Source: JAJTHY01 sp964458795 (GTDB lineage: Bacteria > Pseudomonadota > Alphaproteobacteria > Rickettsiales > Midichloriaceae). Taken from it: a stretch of DNA of 11,437 nt. Shown in pieces: positions 7,847 to 11,437 of this stretch. The stretch is taken from contig CAYWJW010000051.1 of NCBI GenBank assembly GCA_964458795.1, positions 1-11,437 of the forward strand. The letters run 5' to 3'. Every line of letters begins with the position of its first letter. The first letter of the stretch is position 1. A program made the position numbers and the translations under genes. The notes beneath the pieces were generated by a model that worked only from the letters and a program-made list of their open reading frames with translations, did no database searches and was not told the DNA's origin.

Positions 7847-7891
7847 TTTCAGCATCTCATAAGCCCTAGGGAGACCTGAAACGAGTTCAGG
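7847..7891 (+). repeat. Compound hairpin with two mutually exclusive folds
   Basis: Fold A pairs TTTCAG (7847-7852) and TCTC (7855-7858) with GAGA and CTGAAA (7871-7881 region), with a small internal loop. Fold B pairs CCTGAA (7875-7880) with TTCAGG (7886-7891) around a five-base loop. Both folds use the CCTGAAA segment, so only one can form at a time. It begins 17 bases after the rnd stop. There is no T-run, so a classic intrinsic terminator is not supported; a role in protecting the rnd mRNA 3' end is possible. Confidence 0.5.
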
Positions 7892-7944
7892 ATGCCTTGC
7901 AGGATTAGATTATAAGTAATACAGCAAGTAAAACCTAATTCCTG

Positions 7945-7974
7945 TCATCCCGCGACTCCGATCGCGGGATCCAT
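7945..7974 (+). repeat. 30-bp GC-rich palindromic repeat, copy 1
   Basis: A perfect 9-bp stem pairs ATCCCGCGA (7947-7955) with TCGCGGGAT (7962-7970) around the loop CTCCGA. The 30-bp unit is 27/30 identical to the reverse complement of the unit at 8065-8094. It resembles the short palindromic elements dispersed in rickettsial and some other alphaproteobacterial genomes. Confidence 0.75.
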
Positions 7975-8064
7975 ATTAAGGCTTCACTAACGCTCAGAAT
8001 GTTTTATAGAAAGCGAGTTTTGGACTTAGATAATTAAAAAATAAAAGTAATTTTCTATTGGTAC

Positions 8065-8094
8065 ATGGACCCCGCGATCGTAGTCGCGGGGTGA
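8065..8094 (-). repeat. 30-bp GC-rich palindromic repeat, copy 2 (inverted)
   Basis: This is the inverted partner of the unit at 7945-7974, with 90 bp between them. Its own 9-bp stem pairs ACCCCGCGA (8069-8077) with TCGCGGGGT (8084-8092). Read in the same orientation as copy 1 it differs at three positions. Two of these form one stem pair, T-A in copy 1 and C-G here, so pairing is preserved; the third is in the loop. Confidence 0.75.
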
Positions 8095-8184
8095 TAAAGA
8101 TTTGCTATGCAATCCTTATCTCTCAAATTGTTATCCGTTTTTTAATCTCGAACTCAGGTTTTTTAGTAGTAGTTGCTTTCCGGT

Positions 8185-8206
8185 CATACTGAAGTTTCAG
8201 CATCTC
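8185..8206 (+). repeat. Short CTGAA/TTCAG hairpin with a TTTCAGCATCTC tail
   Basis: CTGAA (8189-8193) pairs with TTCAG (8196-8200) across only two bases. The 12-base string TTTCAGCATCTC at 8195-8206 also occurs at 7847-7858. The hairpin at 7875-7891 reads as a related unit in the opposite orientation, so this looks like a degenerate copy of one repeat family. Confidence 0.45.
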
Positions 8207-8323
8207 CTTAACTCTTTACAAGATCTAAGATGACTAATTTTTTGCATAGCTTTCTTATCTTATATTTATAGTATACTTGACTTTATATACCCAATGGAAG
8301 TCCCTGATTAAAATATTTTATCC

Positions 8324-8851
8324 TTATTGGTCCAACTCTAAATACATTGAGTATTCGTCATAATAGATTCCATTGAACTTCATTGATCTTGGTACAGTAC
8401 CTATAATTTTGAAGCCATGCCTTTGATAGAACCTTAAGGCATTACTGTTTTGCACCATTACTCCACAAGTCAGTAGCACAAGAGTTTGTTTTGCATGCTG
8501 AATTATAGTTTTTAGCAGATTATCCGCCATACCAGACCCTCGGTATTCTTCTTTCAAATACATTCCCAAAAGACTTCCCCTGTGCCGGAATTTTTGCAAC
8601 TGCAGCATTGCAACTCCTGCAGTTCCTACTAACTTATCTTTATGTAGCACTCCGAATATATCTGTATGCGTTAGGAGCATTTTAAAATCAGCAACCGATA
8701 GTTTACTATGCTCTTCACAAGTGCTCGACAATGCGTCCGGACATAGAGCAAGCGCTTCATGCCTTAGCTCCTTCCACGCAGCAAAGTCACTTACACTAAG
8801 CTTGTACACCTCATGGTCAAAATTCAACTGTTTGTCCGCTAACATCTTCAT
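8324..8851 (-). CDS. GNAT-family N-acetyltransferase
   Basis: This is a 175-residue protein of the GCN5-related acetyltransferase fold, which transfers acetyl from acetyl-CoA to an amine of a small molecule or protein. Motif A, which binds the CoA pyrophosphate, is YLKEEYRGSGMADNLL (98-113) with the R-G-S-G-M-A turn. Motif B is NSNALRFYQRHGFK (135-148), followed by a typical closing strand (YDEYSMYLEL). Substrate cannot be read from the sequence. The ATG at 8851 was chosen over an in-frame TTG at 8857; another ATG lies at 8845. No clear ribosome binding site precedes any of them, so the start is uncertain by a few residues. The gene converges on the palindrome cluster after rnd and is divergent from the tRNA gene. 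Confidence 0.9.
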   Translation of the reverse strand: MKMLADKQLNFDHEVYKLSVSDFAAWKELRHEALALCPDALSSTCEEHSKLSVADFKMLLTHTDIFGVLHKDKLVGTAGVAMLQLQKFRHRGSLLGMYLKEEYRGSGMADNLLKTIIQHAKQTLVLLTCGVMVQNSNALRFYQRHGFKIIGTVPRSMKFNGIYYDEYSMYLELDQ

Positions 8852-8933
8852 AAACAACGATAATAAGTGCTGGCAAAAATACTCAAGATGAAGCCCTAGT
8901 GCAAGTGTTTTTCTCTAGAAATAACTAGCAAAT

Positions 8934-8939
8934 TATACT
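8934..8939 (+). promoter_or_regulatory. Possible -10 element for tRNA-Thr
   Basis: TATACT lies 14 bases before the mature tRNA 5' end and is followed by a GC-rich discriminator-like run (GCACGC), as in many stable-RNA promoters. No good -35 box is seen at 17 bases; TTCTCT at 8911-8916 is the nearest candidate. Confidence 0.35.
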
Positions 8940-8953
8940 ATGTTATAGCACGC

Positions 8954-9028
8954 GCCGAAGTAGCTCAGGGGTAGAGCATCTCATTCGTAATGAGCAGGTC
9001 GGGGGTTCAATTCCCTTCTTCGGCACCA
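8954..9028 (+). tRNA. tRNA-Thr (anticodon CGU), CCA encoded
   Basis: A full cloverleaf of 75 bases including CCA can be drawn. The acceptor stem GCCGAAG pairs with CTTCGGC, with discriminator A and encoded CCA. The D arm is GCTC/GAGC, the anticodon loop is TTCGTAA with CGT at 8986-8988, and the T arm has loop TTCAATT with two outer G-U pairs. The mismatch at positions 27-43 also occurs in Escherichia coli tRNA-Thr(CGU) as I recall it. It reads threonine ACG codons. It ends only 12 bases before the stop of the convergent PP2C-like gene. Confidence 0.97.
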
Positions 9029-9040
9029 CTTTGGTTATAC

Positions 9041-10516
9041 CTATTCCCTTCCCTTGCAAGCATCATAAATAAAGCTGCTTACTGCAAGCACACTAAATAG
9101 CACTTTTACAGAAGTTAAAGCTGTTGGGCTAAACATGCTTAAAGCATCGCTAACCCTCTTCCCAAGCAATTGGGACTGCATAGCCTGCACACATAAAGCA
9201 GTAGTTCCAAAGAGCAGGGATAATGTATTGGGTTTTATAAAAGGCGGGAGCCCGCTAACAGGTACTCCAACTTTCTTTGGCCCACCTTCCGACTTTTTGT
9301 CTTCTGTAGGCTTAGGTATGTCATATGCACTCGTAATAGCTTTATTTTTATCATCTTTGGTTTTAGCTATAATACACACTAAATCTTTACAACCCTTTCC
9401 TTCAGCATACTCTTTAGTTACTTCACCACATTTTTTTGAGGCATCTTGGCCACTTGATCCGTCAAATAGATTTGATATAACCGCAGCATGTTTTGGTGGA
9501 GTGGTTACTTCCATAAAGGTATAAGAAAGGTCATCGGTGGAACATGATTTGGCAGTATTCGTAATCATCTGGCTGGCTTTAGCAAGATTACCAATATTGC
9601 ATTCAATAATATTACAATATTGCTGCATTAATACATTTTGACGAGTAATTCCTATATATATATTTTTAGCGCTAGCAATATCATCCATTGAGTTAAGACC
9701 CGAATAGATAGCATAAGACATACCTTTATATTCAAACTTATAATCGACTACATCTATTTCAGTATTATCAATAACAATAGATTGCGCCTTCTTCCTATTA
9801 TTAAGATTGATTTTGACTTCCCCTAATTCATCCACTTTGGCTATGCAAAAACCTCCGTCTTGCACAGCGCATCTCTCTTTATCAAAAAGATAAGGCAAAT
9901 ACTCAAACATTCCATCAGATGAGGTCATTAGAAATAATCTCTTACCATTAGGATTAAGCTTGATACTGTCAAAATCACTTTCATGACGGAAACCATCATC
10001 TCCCATAAAACCACCAGGCCCCCAGCTACTACCAAACCCTCTAGATATAGCGATAGTTTCATTAATCCTACCACTTCCCGACACACTACCTGTTTCCTCT
10101 TCTCCACCATTAAAGGCTTTAAGCCTTTTCTCCTGTTCTTCAGTACGAGACTCAAGGCTTTCGAGCCATGCCATCTCTGTAAGCGGATTGTGAAGCATGT
10201 TTAAAACTTTGGGAGTAACTTCTTTTGTTTTCTCATCATAGGTGAATAGCGTGATTTGAGCATCTCCTCTAGCTGCCCAAACCACATATCCATCAGGGGT
10301 TACAACGGTTGATGCCCAAGTGGATGTAGAAGAACCTTCTTTGAGAACTTTATCGTTATCTACTTTATCAATTAGTTCAGTGTCTAATCCTTTCAAGTAT
10401 GCTTCAGCTTCTGTAACACTATTTATATTTGCATCTTTGTAAGTGACTACTACATCTTCACTTGGTTTAGTAGAATATCTACAATTTCGGCCACGGCCAT
10501 GGAAAGCATATAACAT
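9041..10516 (-). CDS. Diverged, N-terminally short PP2C-like phosphatase domain with hydrophobic C-terminus
   Basis: PP2C enzymes are metal-dependent Ser/Thr phosphatases. This 491-residue protein shows their motifs in order: AFHGRG (4-9) at the place of FDGHGG, GSST (61-64) for GSTA, WAARGDAQITLF (80-91) for the VGDSR strand, EQEKRLKAFNGG (127-138), GRINETIAISRGFG (149-162), and LMTSSDGMFEYL (196-207) for SDGLWDV. The C-terminal Asp motif is either SCSTDD (324-329) or GCKD (375-378). The N-terminal R-x-x-M-E-D strand is absent: the ORF opens at the DGHGG strand, and an in-frame TAA lies seven codons upstream. The metal-ligand Asp of DGHGG is His. Catalysis is therefore doubtful. About 110 unexplained residues separate the SDG motif from the end motif. 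Hydrophobic stretches at about 429-447 and 466-484, after a Lys/Pro/Gly-rich linker, suggest membrane attachment. No ribosome binding site is obvious. PP2C assignment comes from motif reading only. Confidence 0.75.
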   Translation of the reverse strand: MLYAFHGRGRNCRYSTKPSEDVVVTYKDANINSVTEAEAYLKGLDTELIDKVDNDKVLKEGSSTSTWASTVVTPDGYVVWAARGDAQITLFTYDEKTKEVTPKVLNMLHNPLTEMAWLESLESRTEEQEKRLKAFNGGEEETGSVSGSGRINETIAISRGFGSSWGPGGFMGDDGFRHESDFDSIKLNPNGKRLFLMTSSDGMFEYLPYLFDKERCAVQDGGFCIAKVDELGEVKINLNNRKKAQSIVIDNTEIDVVDYKFEYKGMSYAIYSGLNSMDDIASAKNIYIGITRQNVLMQQYCNIIECNIGNLAKASQMITNTAKSCSTDDLSYTFMEVTTPPKHAAVISNLFDGSSGQDASKKCGEVTKEYAEGKGCKDLVCIIAKTKDDKNKAITSAYDIPKPTEDKKSEGGPKKVGVPVSGLPPFIKPNTLSLLFGTTALCVQAMQSQLLGKRVSDALSMFSPTALTSVKVLFSVLAVSSFIYDACKGRE

Positions 10517-10533
10517 TTTACTTACTCGCGTTA

Positions 10534-10539
10534 ATTATA
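10534..10539 (-). promoter_or_regulatory. Possible -10 box for the PP2C-like gene
   Basis: A perfect TATAAT occurs 17 bases before the ATG at 10516, in the 47-bp gap after the methyltransferase stop. No recognisable -35 box lies 16-18 bases further upstream. If used, it would give a very short leader, which fits the lack of a Shine-Dalgarno site. Confidence 0.35.
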
Positions 10540-10565
10540 TGAAATGCATTGTATAATATTACTTA

Positions 10566-11303
10566 CTAGACATCTAGTCTTTTTCTAAAAACCAGTCTAA
10601 GTGATGGTTTTTTAACTTTAACTTCATACATAAATTCAAAACCTCGTTTTTCAAATTCAGTTATAAGATGTTCCTTTGAAAACCAGGCTAAATGTTGCGG
10701 TGGGCATACTTCGTTCCAGTGTATAAAATCTATCTCATTTGTATAACGTGCGCCATCTGGGGTTGTAATATATAAAAATCCACCACTGTTAGTTACGCTA
10801 CTCAGTGAATCCATAAATGTTTTTACATCTATTAAGTGCTCTATTACTTCGCTGGATAGGACAACATCAAACTTTCTTTTTTGTTTTGCGAAGTTCTGTA
10901 TGGTTTCGCTATGGAACTCACATTTAGGAAATAACTCTTTTGCAATTTTTATGGCACCATGGCTTAATTCAACACCTGTAGCATTAAAGCCTAGCTTTCT
11001 AGCACCTTCGCACGCAAACCCTACATTGCATCCCACATCTAGAAACTCTCTCCCTTTGGCTAGAAAACGCAGTTTAAGCAGTTTGAATAGCCATCTATAT
11101 ACTTTCCGCTTGGCATATTTTTTATACTTCTCATTGAATGACCATTCGCCGTAGACATCCTCAAGTTCTTCAGCTGTGGGAAGCTTTGCTACCTGCTTTA
11201 AGGCACAACCATTACATTGCACAAGTTCGAAGTTATTTTTATATCCTAATAAAACAGCTTCTTGTCCTGCACATAGTAGACAACCTTTTCGTATTGTTCT
11301 CAT
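10566..11303 (-). CDS. SAM-dependent class I methyltransferase with N-terminal Cys4 knuckle
   Basis: This 245-residue protein has two parts. The N-terminus carries CLLC (8-11) and CNGC (30-33), a four-cysteine zinc-knuckle pattern seen in several methyltransferases of sugar and natural-product pathways. The rest is a Rossmann-type methyltransferase of the Methyltransf_23 type: motif I FLDVGCNVGFA (87-97), acidic ribose-binding residue in GVELS (E112), FDVVLSSEVIEHL (145-157), a post-motif strand GGFLYITTPDG (174-184), and PPQHLAWFS (201-209). The C-terminus is basic. The substrate is unknown; a cell-envelope sugar or lipid is a reasonable guess from family members. The ATG at 11303 has AGAAGG eight bases upstream (11312-11317). 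It lies upstream of the PP2C-like gene on the same strand, but a separate promoter may sit between them. Confidence 0.92.
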   Translation of the reverse strand: MRTIRKGCLLCAGQEAVLLGYKNNFELVQCNGCALKQVAKLPTAEELEDVYGEWSFNEKYKKYAKRKVYRWLFKLLKLRFLAKGREFLDVGCNVGFACEGARKLGFNATGVELSHGAIKIAKELFPKCEFHSETIQNFAKQKRKFDVVLSSEVIEHLIDVKTFMDSLSSVTNSGGFLYITTPDGARYTNEIDFIHWNEVCPPQHLAWFSKEHLITEFEKRGFEFMYEVKVKKPSLRLVFRKRLDV

Positions 11304-11392
11304 ATTAACAACCTTCTTTTAAAAATTTTCCTCAAGGTCTCTATATCACCTACAACTCCACAGGTTAATGAGTTAGGCAGCTTTCTCTTATC
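11300..11392 (-). other. Possible 3' fragment of an upstream reading frame
   Basis: A short open stretch of 30 codons ends in a TGA that overlaps the methyltransferase ATG as ATGA, the classic arrangement for coupled genes. It encodes protein-like text (CGVVGDIETLRKIFKRRLLI at its end). However, a TAA precedes it in frame at 11393-11395 and there is no ATG or GTG start. It could be the frameshifted tail of a gene lying beyond the window, or chance. Confidence 0.2.
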
Positions 11393-11437
11393 TTATTGTA
11401 AGTCTGAAGAATGATATAAAAGTTTTGAAGCATAGAC

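Larger units (their letters stand above)
7831..8323. other. Gene-free palindrome cluster between rnd and the acetyltransferase gene
   Basis: No convincing reading frame is present in these 493 bp, which separate two convergent genes. The stretch holds several short inverted repeats: a compound hairpin just after rnd, two inverted copies of a 30-bp GC-rich palindrome, a short CTGAA/TTCAG hairpin, and a 9-bp inverted pair (8104-8112 with 8242-8250). The palindromes are GC-rich islands in otherwise AT-rich DNA. This composition and layout resemble the dispersed palindromic elements of rickettsial genomes. No transposase fragment was recognised. Confidence 0.7.

Noticed and set aside
7945..7974. 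Intrinsic terminator for rnd
   Set aside because: The GC-rich stem is not followed by a T-run on either strand.
7945..8094. CRISPR array
   Set aside because: Only two repeat copies exist, in opposite orientation and self-palindromic, with no regular spacers and no cas genes.
8852..8857. TTG start for the acetyltransferase
   Set aside because: An ATG two codons downstream is a simpler start and neither has a better ribosome binding site.
8954..9028. tRNA gene as the attachment site of an integrated element
   Set aside because: No repeat of the tRNA 3' end and no integrase gene was found in the window.
9135..9524. Open frame of 129 codons on the plus strand opposite the PP2C-like gene
   Set aside because: The minus-strand frame carries ordered PP2C motifs over its whole length; the plus-strand product looks like nothing known.

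Overview
The window is AT-rich bacterial DNA, most likely from an obligate intracellular alphaproteobacterium of the order Rickettsiales. The evidence is the compact operon pth-ychF, a short alphaproteobacterial-type RNase D, intergenic GC-rich palindromes of the type scattered through rickettsial genomes, and large unrecognised proteins with hydrophobic C-termini. The order-level assignment is inference; no rRNA or other phylogenetic marker is present.

Layout. (1) 7-1725, plus strand: a large unrecognised protein made of two diverged copies of one long module, followed by a Thr/Ser-rich linker and a C-terminal hydrophobic segment. It may begin upstream of the window. (2) 7128 down to 1778, minus strand: a tightly packed four-gene run, pth (peptidyl-tRNA hydrolase), ychF (translation-associated NTPase), a membrane-anchored protein with a degenerate FKBP-like domain, and a 1040-residue RND transporter. 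Gaps are 20-25 bp or the genes overlap, and every start has a GGAG-like ribosome binding site, so it is probably one transcript linking translation quality control to an inner-membrane exporter. No membrane-fusion or outer-membrane partner is present. (3) 7219-7830, plus strand, divergent from pth: a DEDDy 3'-5' exonuclease of the RNase D family, whose best start is a non-canonical ATA codon behind a strong Shine-Dalgarno site. (4) 7831-8323: a gene-free stretch of 493 bp full of palindromes, including two inverted 30-bp copies of a hairpin with a compensatory base-pair change. (5) 8851-8324, minus strand: a GNAT acetyltransferase. (6) 8954-9028, plus strand: tRNA-Thr(CGU). (7) 10516-9041, minus strand: a diverged PP2C-like phosphatase domain lacking the N-terminal metal-binding motif and carrying a hydrophobic C-terminus. 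(8) 11303-10566, minus strand: a SAM-dependent methyltransferase with an N-terminal four-cysteine knuckle.

The central block (pth, ychF, RNase D, tRNA) is housekeeping. The flanks (the duplicated-module protein and the PP2C-like protein) look like accessory, possibly host-interaction proteins. They are the most interesting parts of the window: one is a two-copy uncharacterised domain, the other a probable pseudophosphatase or strongly divergent PP2C on a membrane anchor.
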